Below are positions 26,535-36,214 of a stretch of 64,000 bases of DNA, in pieces. Each line of letters begins with the position of its first letter. Position 1 is the stretch's first letter. The notes below the pieces were generated by a model that was not told the DNA's origin, made no database searches, and saw nothing but the letters and a program-made list of their open reading frames with translations. This stretch comes from Nonomuraea deserti (GTDB lineage: Bacteria; Actinomycetota; Actinomycetes; Streptosporangiales; Streptosporangiaceae). Both the position numbers and the translations under genes were made by a program. Location: the NCBI RefSeq assembly GCF_004348685.1, contig NZ_SMKO01000016.1:1-64000 (forward strand), in the 5' to 3' direction.

Positions 26535-28196
26535 GTGCAGAGGAATTCGGTGGTGCCCGTCTGGGCCAGGGGTTTGCTGGGGCTGGTCGCGGGGGGCGTG
26601 GCTCTCGGGATCGCGCAGCTCGTGGCCGCGTTCGTCGGGCCTGAGACGTTTCCCGTGCTCGCCGTGGGCGATGCGACGGTCGATCTGACGCCGGCGCCGG
26701 TCAAGGATTTCGCGATCAGGACGTTCGGCGAGAGCGACAAGGCCGTTCTCGTCGGTGGCGTGCTGGTGGTGGTGCTCTTCGGGGTCGCGCCGCTCATCGG
26801 GATGCTGGCCCTGCGCCGGCTCTCCTACGGCTTCGCGGGGCTGGCCGTGTTCGGCGTGGTGGGCCTGCTGGCGGTGCTGACCCGGCCGGAGGCCGGGGTG
26901 CTGGACGCGTTCCCGACCCTGGCCGGCGTGGGCGCGGGGGCCTGGGCGCTGGCGTGGCTCGTGCGGCGGGCGACCGGCGACGCCGGCCCCGTCCACGCGG
27001 TCGGCGCCCCGCCACCCCTGCAGCCCGCCAGGGCCGCAACGCCGGGCGGCCCGGGGAGTGGTGCCGGGAGCGGCGACGCAGGCGCCGTGGAGCGGCCTGC
27101 CGTCATGTGGGTCGCGGGGGAGCCGCCGGAGTTCGACCGCCGGCGGTTGTTGACCGGCGCGGCCGGCGGCGTGGTGGCCGCCGGGGCCGCCTACGTGCTC
27201 GGGCAGACGCTCGGAGGGCGGCAGACGGTCGACGTCGCGCGGGCCGGGGTGGCCCTGCCGAAGCCCGCGACCCCGGCCAGGCCGATCCCGGCCGGCGCGG
27301 ACCTGCGCATCGGCGGGCTGTCGCCGTTCATCACGCCCAACAAGGACTTCTACCGGGTGGACACCGCGCTCATCGTCCCCCAGGTCGATCCCGACGACTG
27401 GACGCTGCGCATCCACGGCATGGTCGACCGGCCCGTCGAGATCACCTACGCGGAGTTGCTGAAGATGCCGCTCACCGAGGCGGACGTCACTCTCACCTGC
27501 GTCTCCAACGAGGTCGGCGGCTCGCTGGCCGGCAACGCCCGGTGGCTGGGCGTGCGCATGGCCGAGGTGCTGCGCCAGGCCGGGCTCCAGTCCGGCGCCG
27601 ACATGCTCCTGTCCACCTCCTCGGACGGCTTCACCTGCGGCACTCCGGTGGACGTGGTGATGGACGGGCGCGACGCGCTGTTCGCGGTCGCGATGAACGG
27701 CGAGGTGCTCCCCGTCGACCACGGTTTCCCCGTGCGCCAAGTGGTGCCGGGTCTGTACGGGTACGTCTCAGCCACCAAGTGGGTCGTGGACATCAAGGTG
27801 ACCCGGTTCGACAGGGACCAGGCGTACTGGACGCCCCGCGGATGGTCGGCCAGGGGCCCGATCAAGACGCAGTCGCGCATCGACCTGCCCAAGACCGCGG
27901 ACACGCTGAAGCCAGGGCGGAACACGGTCGCCGGGGTGGCGTGGGCGCAGCACACGGGGGTGGACGCCGTGGAGGTGCGGTTCGACGGCGGGGAGTGGAG
28001 GCAGGCGAAGCTGGCCGAGGTGCCCGGGCCCGACACCTGGCGGCAGTGGTCGATCGACTGGGACGCCAGGCCGGGCGAGCGCCGCATCGAGGTGCGCGCG
28101 ACGGACGCCTCCGGCTACACCCAGACCGGCGAACTCGCGCCGGTGGCGCCGGACGGCGCGACGGGCTGGCACACGATCACGGTGAACGTCGTCTGA
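26535..28196 (+). CDS. Membrane-anchored molybdopterin oxidoreductase (sulfite oxidase family)
   Basis: 553 residues. About four transmembrane helices in residues 10-150, a linker, a further hydrophobic stretch near 205-220 (after D-R-R-R-L-L-T-G), then a sulfite-oxidase-type Moco domain (about 250-440). Cys322 in L-T-C-V-S-N-E-V-G-G is the molybdenum ligand. A dimerisation Ig-like domain forms the C-terminus. Expected to face outside the membrane. The electron acceptor and substrate are unknown; sulfite or S/N-oxide chemistry are options. Confidence 0.88.
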   Translation: MQRNSVVPVWARGLLGLVAGGVALGIAQLVAAFVGPETFPVLAVGDATVDLTPAPVKDFAIRTFGESDKAVLVGGVLVVVLFGVAPLIGMLALRRLSYGFAGLAVFGVVGLLAVLTRPEAGVLDAFPTLAGVGAGAWALAWLVRRATGDAGPVHAVGAPPPLQPARAATPGGPGSGAGSGDAGAVERPAVMWVAGEPPEFDRRRLLTGAAGGVVAAGAAYVLGQTLGGRQTVDVARAGVALPKPATPARPIPAGADLRIGGLSPFITPNKDFYRVDTALIVPQVDPDDWTLRIHGMVDRPVEITYAELLKMPLTEADVTLTCVSNEVGGSLAGNARWLGVRMAEVLRQAGLQSGADMLLSTSSDGFTCGTPVDVVMDGRDALFAVAMNGEVLPVDHGFPVRQVVPGLYGYVSATKWVVDIKVTRFDRDQAYWTPRGWSARGPIKTQSRIDLPKTADTLKPGRNTVAGVAWAQHTGVDAVEVRFDGGEWRQAKLAEVPGPDTWRQWSIDWDARPGERRIEVRATDASGYTQTGELAPVAPDGATGWHTITVNVV

Positions 28197-28324
28197 TCCT
28201 TGTCAGGGTTTGCTCTGTTTGCCCAGGTAGAGAAGGGAACTCTGGCGGTCAATCTGCCTGACTTCACCTCCCTGGCGTGGCCACGCCCCTACGATCGGTC
28301 GTCGAGCATGACAGGAGGCAGGCC

Positions 28325-29221
28325 GTGTTCCGCGAGCGCAAGCCGAGTGTCCGGTGGGTCCTTCCAGATGGGCGTTATGACCCTGTGGTGGCCGAAGGGG
28401 TGCGGTGGCTCGATTACGAGCGGGCCGCCGAGGCCGGTGAAGCGCCCCCTGACAGCGGCTCTGCCCCTGCGACCCCGGCCGTCTCGGAGCGCGAACACCC
28501 CGGACCCGCCACCGCCGATCCAGGGGAGCCCACGCGACTCGGGGAGCGCGGTGAGCCCGAGGACCTCGGTGAGCCCGCGGAGCGCCCGGAGCCGCCGGAG
28601 CTCGACTGGTTCGATCGGCCGCGGCGGCCGCCCAGGCTCGCCGACTGCCGGCCGTACGGCGTGCCGGGCGGGCTCGCCAGGCCGGACCCGCAGGTCGAGC
28701 GGGACCTCGCCGAGTCGCTGCCGCCCGGCACCCGCTTCCCCGACCCGCGCGGCACCTGGGTGCGGCTGATCAACGGCGGCGGGCCCGCCGACGACCCGTT
28801 CCGGGCCTCCAACGCCGCCGACTGCGCGCTGGCCGTGCTGTCCACCTGGCACGGCGAGCCCGCGACAGCCGCGCCACGGCTGCCCGAGTACGACAGGATC
28901 GGCCGGCCGGTGCTGACCGGCGAGCGGGGCAGCACGGCCAGGATCGAGCGGTGGGCGGGCCACCGCCTGCAGTACGCGGGGCAGGGGCGGCACGCCTACC
29001 CGCTGATCGCGCGGCGGCTGCTCGACGCAGGGCACGGCGCGAGCGCCGTCATCGTGGTGCGCTGGCCCGGCGGCGGCTCCCACGCCTGGAACGCGGTCAA
29101 CGCCGACGGCGAGGTGATCTGGATCGACGCGCAGCGGGGGCACATGTCCGTCGAGCCGCCGTACACGACGGTGACCGGGGTGTTCTGCCTGATGCTCGAC
29201 CGGCAGGGGCGGCCGCGATGA
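28325..29221 (+). CDS. Papain-fold toxin (Tox-PL / glutamine deamidase-like)
   Basis: 298 residues from GTG 28325 with AGGAGG upstream. The N-terminal region is Pro/Glu-rich and disordered (about 40-120). The C-terminal half has the pattern of papain-fold toxin 1: Cys167 in N-A-A-D-C-A-L-A, His253 in G-S-H-A-W-N-A-V and Asp268 in V-I-W-I-D-A-Q, a complete Cys-His-Asp triad. Such domains deamidate glutamine in target proteins. No signal peptide or known secretion domain. A small immunity-like gene overlaps its stop. Could also be a housekeeping deamidase. Confidence 0.72.
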   Translation: MFRERKPSVRWVLPDGRYDPVVAEGVRWLDYERAAEAGEAPPDSGSAPATPAVSEREHPGPATADPGEPTRLGERGEPEDLGEPAERPEPPELDWFDRPRRPPRLADCRPYGVPGGLARPDPQVERDLAESLPPGTRFPDPRGTWVRLINGGGPADDPFRASNAADCALAVLSTWHGEPATAAPRLPEYDRIGRPVLTGERGSTARIERWAGHRLQYAGQGRHAYPLIARRLLDAGHGASAVIVVRWPGGGSHAWNAVNADGEVIWIDAQRGHMSVEPPYTTVTGVFCLMLDRQGRPR

Positions 29222-29487
29222 ACCTGGATCAGGCCAGGTCGCTGGCGGAGGAGTACTTCAACGGGGTGCTCCCGCCCGACGAGGCGGTGCCGGTGGGGGT
29301 GTACGGGTTCGACGCGGGTTACGTCGCCTGGGTGCGGGACCTCGACCCCGACGATCCGGCCAGGCTGCCGGACGTCGTCGGAGGCGGGTGCATCGTGATC
29401 GACCGGGCCACGGGCGAGGTGGTGGCCCGGCCGCTCCTCGACCCGGAGACGGTGGCCGAGCTCTGGCCGGGCCGCACACCCCGCTGA
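29218..29487 (+). CDS. Imm35/YrhB-like immunity protein
   Basis: 89 residues, ATG 29218 overlapping the toxin stop by 4 bases (ATGA), so the two are coupled. The I-V-I-D-R-A-T-G-E-V-V segment is the core strand-turn-strand of the YrhB/Imm35 group, whose members are often found next to polymorphic toxin genes. Predicted to bind and block the upstream papain-fold domain. The family call rests on a short motif. Confidence 0.6.
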   Translation: MNLDQARSLAEEYFNGVLPPDEAVPVGVYGFDAGYVAWVRDLDPDDPARLPDVVGGGCIVIDRATGEVVARPLLDPETVAELWPGRTPR

Positions 29488-29550
29488 ACCCCGGGATGGC
29501 GGCCCTCGTGTGGTTCGCGGGCGTCCGCCCGAGGGCCCGGCAAACCCGGG

Positions 29551-32040
29551 TCAGCCGGTGGCGAGGGATCCGGTGATCGACGCCCGTGCGGCGCGGCGGG
29601 CCGGCAGGACGGCGGCGAGGACCCCGGCCACGCCGGAGAGCACCACGTACAGCACGATCTGCGCGACCGGCACCGAGAGGACGGCGCCGTCCAGCATGGC
29701 CATGATCGCGGCCCACCCGAAGACGCCCCCGAGCACGACGCCCACCAGCGCCCCGATCAGCCCGAGCACCAGCGCCTCGACCGACAGCATGCCGCGCAGT
29801 TGCCGCCGGGTCAGGCCCAGAGCCCGCAGCAGCGCCGACTCCCTGGTGCGCTCGTGCACCGACAGCGAGAGCGTGTTGGCGATGCCCAGCAACGAGATCA
29901 GGATCGCCAGCCCCAGCAGGCCGGTGATGATCGTGAGCAGCATGTCCAGCGTCTCGTCGAACTGGCCGCGGACCTCCGTCGAGCTCGACACCTTCACGGT
30001 CGGATAGGGCGCCGCGGCCGCGTCGACGACCTCGCGCGCGCGTTCGGGCGGCACGCCGTCCCCGATGCGGACCATCACCTGCGCGTCGGGCAGCGCGCCG
30101 AAGTACCTGTCGAAGGCCGTCTCCGGCACGGTGACCTGCGGCAGCGTCCCCTGGTTCCCGTCGAGCAGCGCGACCACCTCCAGCGGCACCGTCCCGGCCT
30201 CCGTGGTCCTGAGCCGGACCGTGTCGCCGACCTGCACGCCCAGGTCCTCGGCCACGCTGTCCCGCAACGCCACCCGGCCCGCGCCGAAGCCCGCCATGGA
30301 GCCTGCGGTGACGTAGGGCTCGATGGGCCCGCGGAACGTGCCGGTGATCACGTGCCGGCCGCCGATCGTGGCTTCGGCCTGGCGGATCTGCACCACCGAG
30401 GCCAGCTCCGGCGTGCCCCGCAGGCTCTCGGCGACGGACCTCGGGATGACGGAGTCGCGGCTCTGGTCGGTCAGCATGTAGTCGATGGGGAACTGCTCGT
30501 CCAGCTTGGCCGTCATCGTCAGGCTGGTGGACGCGGTGACCACCGAGATCAGCGTCATGAGCGTCACCCCGATCGTCAGCGCGACCGTGGTGGTCGCGGC
30601 CCGCTTCGGGTTGCGTCCCGAGTTGCCGACGGCCAGGCGGCCCGGCACCCCGAACAGCCTGCCGGGGATCCAGCCGACCAGCGCGCTCAACGGCCTGACC
30701 AGCACCGGGCCGAGGATCAGCACGGCCAGGAACGTCAGCGAGCCGCCGGCCATCACGACGAGGAGCGAGATCTCCTGGCCGGGTTCGAGGACGAACACGC
30801 CGACGGCGGTGGCGGCGGATCCGGCCACCAGGAAGAAGGCGGCGAAGAGCCCGCGCAGCAGGCCAGCACGGAACGTCTGCTCCTCGGCCTGGCTGCGCAG
30901 CGCCGCGACCGGCGGGACGCGGGTGGCGGACCTGGCGGGCAGCAGGGCCGCGCACACCGTGACCACCAGGCCGACGGCCAGCCCCGTCGCCACGGTGACG
31001 GGTGAGAGCGTGACGGCGGCGTCGGCGGGCAACCGGACGTCGAGCGCGGCGAGCACCGTCAGCGTGAGCGTGGCCAGGCCGTACCCGAGCAGCAGGCCCA
31101 GCGCGGAGGCGAGCACGCCCACGACGGCCGACTCCAGCAGGATCGAGCCGAACACCTGCCCCCGCGTGGCGCCGATGCACCGCAGCAGCGCCATCTCCCT
31201 GGTGCGCTGGGCGACGAGGATGTTGAACGTGTTGTAGATGACCAGCGCGGCCACCATCATGGCCACGACGCCGAACAGCAGCAGGCCCAGCGTGAACATG
31301 CGCGTCTCCACCCCGGCCGCCCTGGCCAGGTCGGCGGCCAGCTCGTCGCCGGTCTTGACGGTGTACGCGCCGCCGGCGGCCGCAGCGACGGCCTGCTTCA
31401 GCCCGGGGGCGGAGCCCGCGACGTCGATCTCGCGGTAGCCCTTGGCGTCCGTCATGCGTTGCGCGGTGGCCGTGGTGAAGCCGACCGCGCCGGTGAAGGA
31501 GAGCTCCTGGTCCACGCCGGTGTCGAGGAGGCCGACGAGCCTGAACCGGTGCTCGGCCTTCCCGGCGTCGAGCACGGTGATGGTGTCGCCGAGCCGGAAA
31601 CCCTGGGCCTTGGCGGTGTTCTCGTCGAGCACGGCGGCGCGGTCGTCGGTGCCGGGCCCGGTGCCGGCGACGATGTCGGCGCGGTCGAGCGGGCCGGGGA
31701 CGATCGAGATGGCCGTGGTGGGGAGGGCCCCGACGGTCTTGCCGTCCTTGCCGAGCAGCGGCGCGGCGCCGCGGACCAGGCCCTGCGCCTCCGCCACGCC
31801 GTCCAGGGCCCGGATCCGCTCCAGCACGCGCTCCGGCAGCACGGAGCCGGCGCCCCTGGGCAGGACGGCGACGTCCACCTTGCCCGCGTCGGCGGTGACC
31901 CGCTGGGCGAAACCCGCTTCGACGGTGTCGTTCAGCACGAACGTGCCCGCGATGAACCCCACGCCCAGCATGATCGCCAGCGAGGTGAGCAGCAGCCGGA
32001 GCGTGTGGGCGCGCAGCCCGGCCAGAGCCGTCTTCAGCAC
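29551..32040 (-). CDS. ABC transporter permease, FtsX/MacB type
   Basis: 829 residues with two FtsX modules. The N-terminal helix is followed by a MacB-like periplasmic domain, then helices at about 240-390. A second helix, domain and three-helix set ends near 820 ([13 protein letters not shown] motif before the last helices; a matching motif sits near 280). This is the usual actinobacterial long permease. Works with the ATPase one base upstream. Probably exports or extracts an envelope compound or peptide. Confidence 0.92.
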   Translation of the reverse strand: MLKTALAGLRAHTLRLLLTSLAIMLGVGFIAGTFVLNDTVEAGFAQRVTADAGKVDVAVLPRGAGSVLPERVLERIRALDGVAEAQGLVRGAAPLLGKDGKTVGALPTTAISIVPGPLDRADIVAGTGPGTDDRAAVLDENTAKAQGFRLGDTITVLDAGKAEHRFRLVGLLDTGVDQELSFTGAVGFTTATAQRMTDAKGYREIDVAGSAPGLKQAVAAAAGGAYTVKTGDELAADLARAAGVETRMFTLGLLLFGVVAMMVAALVIYNTFNILVAQRTREMALLRCIGATRGQVFGSILLESAVVGVLASALGLLLGYGLATLTLTVLAALDVRLPADAAVTLSPVTVATGLAVGLVVTVCAALLPARSATRVPPVAALRSQAEEQTFRAGLLRGLFAAFFLVAGSAATAVGVFVLEPGQEISLLVVMAGGSLTFLAVLILGPVLVRPLSALVGWIPGRLFGVPGRLAVGNSGRNPKRAATTTVALTIGVTLMTLISVVTASTSLTMTAKLDEQFPIDYMLTDQSRDSVIPRSVAESLRGTPELASVVQIRQAEATIGGRHVITGTFRGPIEPYVTAGSMAGFGAGRVALRDSVAEDLGVQVGDTVRLRTTEAGTVPLEVVALLDGNQGTLPQVTVPETAFDRYFGALPDAQVMVRIGDGVPPERAREVVDAAAAPYPTVKVSSSTEVRGQFDETLDMLLTIITGLLGLAILISLLGIANTLSLSVHERTRESALLRALGLTRRQLRGMLSVEALVLGLIGALVGVVLGGVFGWAAIMAMLDGAVLSVPVAQIVLYVVLSGVAGVLAAVLPARRAARASITGSLATG

Positions 32041-32041
32041 C

Positions 32042-32788
32042 TCACGCCTCCAGCTTCATGAGCGTGTCCAGCACGGTCTGCGGCGTCGGCGCGGCGATTT
32101 CGGTGACCAGCTCGCCGTCGCGCAGGAAGACCACGCGGTCGGCGTACGACGCCGCGACCGGGTCGTGGGTGACCATGACGATGGTCTGGCCCAGCTCGCG
32201 CACCGACGTGCGCAGGAACGACAGGATCTCGGCGCCGCTGCGGGAGTCCAGGTTCCCCGTCGGCTCGTCGGCGAAGATCACCTGCGGCTTGCTGATGAGC
32301 GCCCTGGCCACGGCCACGCGCTGCTGCTGGCCGCCGGACAGCTCGGCCGGCCGGTGCGAGAGCCGGTCCGTCAGCCCGACGGTCTCGACGACCCGGTCGA
32401 ACAGCGGCTGATCGGCCTGGCGGGCGGCGATCTCCAGGGGGAGACGGATGTTCTGCTCGGCGGTCAGCGTGGGCAGCAGGTTGAACGCCTGGAAGACGAA
32501 CCCGATCCGCTCGCGGCGCAGCAGGGTGAGCTGCCGGTCGGACAGGCCGGTCAGCTCCACGTCGCCGAGGTGCACGGTGCCCGACGTGGCCGTGTCGAGG
32601 CCGGCCAGGCAGTGCATCAGCGTGGACTTGCCCGAGCCCGACGGCCCCATGATGGCGGTGAACGCCCCGGTGGCGAAGGTCACGCTCACCTCGCGCAGGG
32701 CGTGCACCCGGGCGTCGCCCTGGCCGTACACCTTGGTCAGATCCGTGGCCACGACGGCGGTCGCGGCTTGGCGTTCGGTGAGCGTCAC
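32042..32788 (-). CDS. ABC transporter ATP-binding protein, MacB/LolD type
   Basis: 248 residues from GTG 32788 (AAGGAG five bases upstream; a GTG at 32794 overlaps it). Walker [11 protein letters not shown]-loop, signature L-S-G-G-Q-Q-Q-R, Walker [13 protein letters not shown] and the switch His are intact. Partner of the FtsX permease. It follows the two-component genes on the same strand after about 115 bases. Confidence 0.94.
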   Translation of the reverse strand: MTLTERQAATAVVATDLTKVYGQGDARVHALREVSVTFATGAFTAIMGPSGSGKSTLMHCLAGLDTATSGTVHLGDVELTGLSDRQLTLLRRERIGFVFQAFNLLPTLTAEQNIRLPLEIAARQADQPLFDRVVETVGLTDRLSHRPAELSGGQQQRVAVARALISKPQVIFADEPTGNLDSRSGAEILSFLRTSVRELGQTIVMVTHDPVAASYADRVVFLRDGELVTEIAAPTPQTVLDTLMKLEA

Positions 32789-32904
32789 CTTCACTCCTTC
32801 TCCCTGCGGGGGGCGGGTTCGAACGCGACCAACGCTAGGGGCGGAGATTCCGGGATCCATGGGCCCTGAGGAGGGACTTCAGGTGCGCCCGCAGATGACC
32901 CCGG

Positions 32905-33555
32905 TCAGCCTTTCGGCCGATGGGACGGCATCACCAGCCCGGCCTCGTACGCGTACACCACCACCTGCGCCCGATCCCGCAGGCCCAGCTTGGCCAGCAC
33001 CCGTCCCAGGTGCGTCTTCACCGTCGCCTCCGCGACCTCCAGCCCGGCCGCGATCTCCCCGTTGGACAGGCCGCGCGCCACCATGAGCAGCACCTCGCGC
33101 TCGCGCGGCGTCAGGTCGTCCGCCGCGGCCGGCGCCTGGCTCGGGAGCTGCGCGGCGAACGTGTCCAGCATCCGCCGCAACGTGCGCGGCGACACCGCGG
33201 CGTCGCCCGCGTGCACGAGCCTGATGGCGTTGACCAGGTCGGCCGGCGGCACGTCCTTCAGCAGGAACCCGGCGGCTCCCGCCTTGATCGCCGCGAACAC
33301 GTACTCGTCGAGGTCGAACGTGGTGAGGATCAGCACCTTCGCCCCCTCGATCAGCCGGGTGGCCTCGACGCCGTCCATGCGGGGCATGCGCACGTCCATG
33401 AGCACGACGTCGACCTCGGTGGCCTCGAGGACCTCCAGCGCGGTGACCCCGTCGCCGGCCTCCGCCACGACCTCGATGTCGGGCTGCGCCCCCAGCACCA
33501 TCCTGAACCCGGCCCGCAGCAACTCCTGGTCGTCGACGAGCATCACGCGAATCAC
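32905..33555 (-). CDS. NarL/LuxR-type response regulator
   Basis: 216 residues. Receiver domain with phospho-acceptor Asp54 (V-L-M-D-V-R-M-P) and a C-terminal LuxR helix-turn-helix (L-T-P-R-E-R-E-V-L ... V-K-T-H-L-G-R-V-L). Encoded 13 bases after the histidine kinase. Its likely target is the downstream MacB-type ABC operon, as in many actinobacterial cell-envelope stress modules (inference). Confidence 0.94.
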   Translation of the reverse strand: MIRVMLVDDQELLRAGFRMVLGAQPDIEVVAEAGDGVTALEVLEATEVDVVLMDVRMPRMDGVEATRLIEGAKVLILTTFDLDEYVFAAIKAGAAGFLLKDVPPADLVNAIRLVHAGDAAVSPRTLRRMLDTFAAQLPSQAPAAADDLTPREREVLLMVARGLSNGEIAAGLEVAEATVKTHLGRVLAKLGLRDRAQVVVYAYEAGLVMPSHRPKG

Positions 33556-33568
33556 CCGGCCGCCTCCT

Positions 33569-34738
33569 CTACGCCGCTTCAGCCATGGGCAACCGGGCCA
33601 GCACCTCGAAGCCGCCGCCCTGCAGGGGGCCGGCCGAGACCGCGCCGCCGTACATGCCGACGCGCTCGCGCATGCCGATCAGGCCGTGCCCGCCGGGGCT
33701 GGTCGGGGCCGCCGCGCCCCGGCCGTCGTCGGTCACGCGTACGAGCAGGTCAGGGCCGGTGAAGTCGATCTCCACGTCCGCCCGCACGCCGGGTCCGCCG
33801 TGTTTGAGCGCGTTGGTCAGCGCCTCCTGCACGATGCGGTAGACCGCGAGCTGCTGGCCCTCGGGCAGCTCGGCGGGGGCCCCGTCGACGCGCAACCGCG
33901 CGGGCACGGCCGATTCGCGCACCATCTTCTCCAGCTCGTCCAGGCCGGGCTGCGGGGTGTAGTCGGTGCCCGCGCTCTCGTTCTCGCGCAGCACCCCGAC
34001 CAGTTTGCGCATCTCGGCGAGGGCGGCCCTGCCGGTCTTGGAGATGGTCATGACGGCCAGGCGGGCCTGCTCGGGATCGTTGTCTAGGGCGTAGCCCGCG
34101 CCGTCGGCCTGCACCACCATCACGCTGACGTTGTGCGCCACGACATCGTGCAGTTCCCTGGCGATCCTGGCGCGCTCGGCGGCGGCCGCCATCCTGGCCT
34201 GCTGGTCCCGCTCGCGCTCGGCGCGCTCGGCGCGCTCCTCCAGCCCTTCGAGATAGTGCCTGCGCGTCCTGGCGTACAGGCCGGTCAGCCAGATCGTGAC
34301 CACGAGGATCGAAGCGCTGAAGAACATGCCGGACGTGGGCACCAGCAAGTCGATCAGCAGCAGGAGCACCCCGACCTCCGCCACGAGGAGCGCCCCCAGC
34401 GCCCAGCGGAACGAGCACCGGTAGGCCACGCCCCAGAGGGCGATCAGCACCGCCAGGTTGGCGGGCATCGGGCCGAAGTCCGCCAGCCACTGGAAGAAGC
34501 TGACCAGCGCGATGATCGCGAAGGACATGCGCGGCCGGTCACGCCACACGAGCGGGACGACCAGCGCCGCTGACATGCCCGCGTACCAGGCCGCGCCGAG
34601 GTGTACACCGCCGCCCGGCGTGTCACGCCCCGCGTACTGCACCGCCGTGAGCAGGCACAACGCGCCGAGCGGCGCCACCCGCAGGACGGCGGCCAACTTC
34701 TCGTGGCGCCTCGACCACTCCCGTACGCTCCCGAACAC
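33569..34738 (-). CDS. Sensor histidine kinase (HisKA_3 family)
   Basis: 389 residues. Five or six hydrophobic helices in residues 20-155 with short loops (no large sensor domain), a coiled-coil linker rich in Glu/Arg (about 160-190), His197 in R-E-L-H-D-V-V-A-H-N-V as phospho-acceptor, and the HATPase domain with D-D-G-R-G and G-H-G-L-I-G-M-R-E-R. Its helices may sense membrane state or the partner permease (inference). Start GTG 34738 follows GTGAGGA. Confidence 0.93.
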   Translation of the reverse strand: MFGSVREWSRRHEKLAAVLRVAPLGALCLLTAVQYAGRDTPGGGVHLGAAWYAGMSAALVVPLVWRDRPRMSFAIIALVSFFQWLADFGPMPANLAVLIALWGVAYRCSFRWALGALLVAEVGVLLLLIDLLVPTSGMFFSASILVVTIWLTGLYARTRRHYLEGLEERAERAERERDQQARMAAAAERARIARELHDVVAHNVSVMVVQADGAGYALDNDPEQARLAVMTISKTGRAALAEMRKLVGVLRENESAGTDYTPQPGLDELEKMVRESAVPARLRVDGAPAELPEGQQLAVYRIVQEALTNALKHGGPGVRADVEIDFTGPDLLVRVTDDGRGAAAPTSPGGHGLIGMRERVGMYGGAVSAGPLQGGGFEVLARLPMAEAA

Positions 34739-34927
34739 ATCCTCACGATATGTACCTATAGTGGGGCCTTGGTCAGCCTGAAGAGTGAAGTACGTGTACG
34801 ACCCAGGTCTGACGCGACCGCCCTCTTACGCTCGGCTTACGCCTGATCGGGCATCCTTGGTCATCGGGAGCGCCCCTCGTGGGTGAGTAAAGGGAGATCG
34901 TGATGGCGGATCATGATCAAGACGCCC

Positions 34928-34962
34928 GGGTCGCGCGGTGACGAGGAAACGCCGCGCGACCC
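34928..34962. terminator. Terminator hairpin
   Basis: A perfect 11-bp stem (34928-34938 / 34952-34962) with a 13-base loop lies 22 bases after the stop of the minus-strand AmaP-like gene. It also follows a 13-codon open frame on the plus strand. The 240 bases between the AmaP and histidine kinase genes hold nothing else recognised. Confidence 0.65.
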
Positions 34963-34983
34963 AGTAGCCGGACCCGCCGGGCA

Positions 34984-35478
34984 CTAACGGCGGACGTGCA
35001 GCCGGACCACGGTGCTCATCTCGTCGTCGCGGATCTCACGCCGGATGCGCCCCACGATGTCCTGGTCGAGCTTGCCCACCACCGCGCCCATGTCCGCCTC
35101 CGACGGGCAGGTCACGCTGATCCGCAGGCCGTCATCGCCGACCCGCACCCTGGCCTTGCCCAGGCCCTCCACGTTCTTCAGCCCGACGAACAGCATGGCG
35201 GTGCCCGTGCCGTTGGGCGTGCCCCGACGGCCCCAGCCCAGGCAGAGCAGCAGCCAGCGCAGCGAGACCAGCGACAGGAGCACCAGCGCGAAGGCCAGCA
35301 GCCACATGCTCCACGGCTCTTCGGCCAGCGTCCGGTGGAGCTGCGCCGGCAGGACCTTCGCCTTGGGCGGCAGGTCGGAGAGGCGGCCCTCGCCGCGCAA
35401 CCACGCGTACGCGCCCAGCCCCGCCAGCACGGTGCCCGCGACCGCCAGCCCGACCCGGTTGCCGGCGTACTGACGCAT
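34984..35478 (-). CDS. Alkaline shock response membrane anchor-like protein (AmaP)
   Basis: 164 residues: two transmembrane helices (about 8-25 and 59-82) followed by a small alpha/beta domain with V-R-V-G-D-D-G-L-R-I-S-V, like the AmaP/Asp23-related anchors of actinobacteria. ATG 35478 overlaps the upstream stop by one base. Asp23/Gls24 partner genes, usually adjacent, are not in this window. Confidence 0.75.
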   Translation of the reverse strand: MRQYAGNRVGLAVAGTVLAGLGAYAWLRGEGRLSDLPPKAKVLPAQLHRTLAEEPWSMWLLAFALVLLSLVSLRWLLLCLGWGRRGTPNGTGTAMLFVGLKNVEGLGKARVRVGDDGLRISVTCPSEADMGAVVGKLDQDIVGRIRREIRDDEMSTVVRLHVRR

Positions 35479-36077
35479 CACAGCGCCTTCCTGCGCAGCC
35501 GGACCACGACCTCGCCGGTGCCGAGCGTGCCCACACCCGCCAGCCGGTCGCCCACCGCGGTGCCGACCTGCCTGAGCATCGCGCCTGTGCTCTCCGCGTC
35601 GGTCACGACGGTGACCTCGATGGTGCGCCTGCGGAGCCGCACCCGGGCCTTCTCCACGCCCGCCACCTGCTGGGCCGCGGCGGCGAGCGTACGGCGCAGG
35701 CCCGAGCGGGTGATGCCGATGACGATCAGCGGGTCGGACGTCTCCACCGCGACCAGCCTGGACCTGCCCGGCACGACGGCCAGCAGCACCATCAGCACGC
35801 CGGCGCCCGCCACGACCAGGGCGGCGGTGGACAACTTCGGCCACGCGGTCCTGCCCGCCAGCTCCACCACCTCGTTCACCGGCACCCAGCCGAGCGGCGC
35901 GCCGAGCAGTCCCGACACCAGCTCCGCCGCGGTCATGCCCATCCCGGCGGTCAGTGCGATCGCCACGACGGCACCCGGGGCGGTCCTGGCCGGCCTGAGT
36001 GCCCTGTTCGCCCTGCGCAGTCCGGTGAGCCGTGGGGTGGCGGCGGCGCCGGGCAGTATCTGCTGAAGCGTGGTCAT
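35478..36077 (-). CDS. DUF6286 domain-containing membrane protein
   Basis: 199 residues from ATG 36077; ATG 36107 or 36146 are alternatives, none with a clear ribosome-binding site. Two transmembrane helices (about 35-55 and 80-103) precede a small domain with R-V-R-L-R-R-R-T-I-E-V-T-V-V-T. The family is found beside Asp23/AmaP genes in actinobacterial envelope-stress operons. Coupled to the AmaP-like gene. Confidence 0.72.
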   Translation of the reverse strand: MTTLQQILPGAAATPRLTGLRRANRALRPARTAPGAVVAIALTAGMGMTAAELVSGLLGAPLGWVPVNEVVELAGRTAWPKLSTAALVVAGAGVLMVLLAVVPGRSRLVAVETSDPLIVIGITRSGLRRTLAAAAQQVAGVEKARVRLRRRTIEVTVVTDAESTGAMLRQVGTAVGDRLAGVGTLGTGEVVVRLRRKAL

Positions 36078-36162
36078 CACAAGGACCAGACGTACAGGGG
36101 GCCGCATGACCTGAACCGCGCCCTCGCCGCCGATTTGCCCGATCATTACGGGGACGAGGACT

Positions 36163-36183
36163 AATATGAAAGCCGCTCATATT
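36163..36183. promoter_or_regulatory. Inverted repeat upstream of the deaminase/aldolase gene
   Basis: AATATGA (36163-36169) and TCATATT (36177-36183) with a 7-base spacer, in an A/T-rich island 30 bases before ATG 36215. It likely overlaps the promoter and is a candidate operator. Confidence 0.45.
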
Positions 36184-36214
36184 CATTTGCCTGATATGTC
36201 GTTACGCTGCTGGT

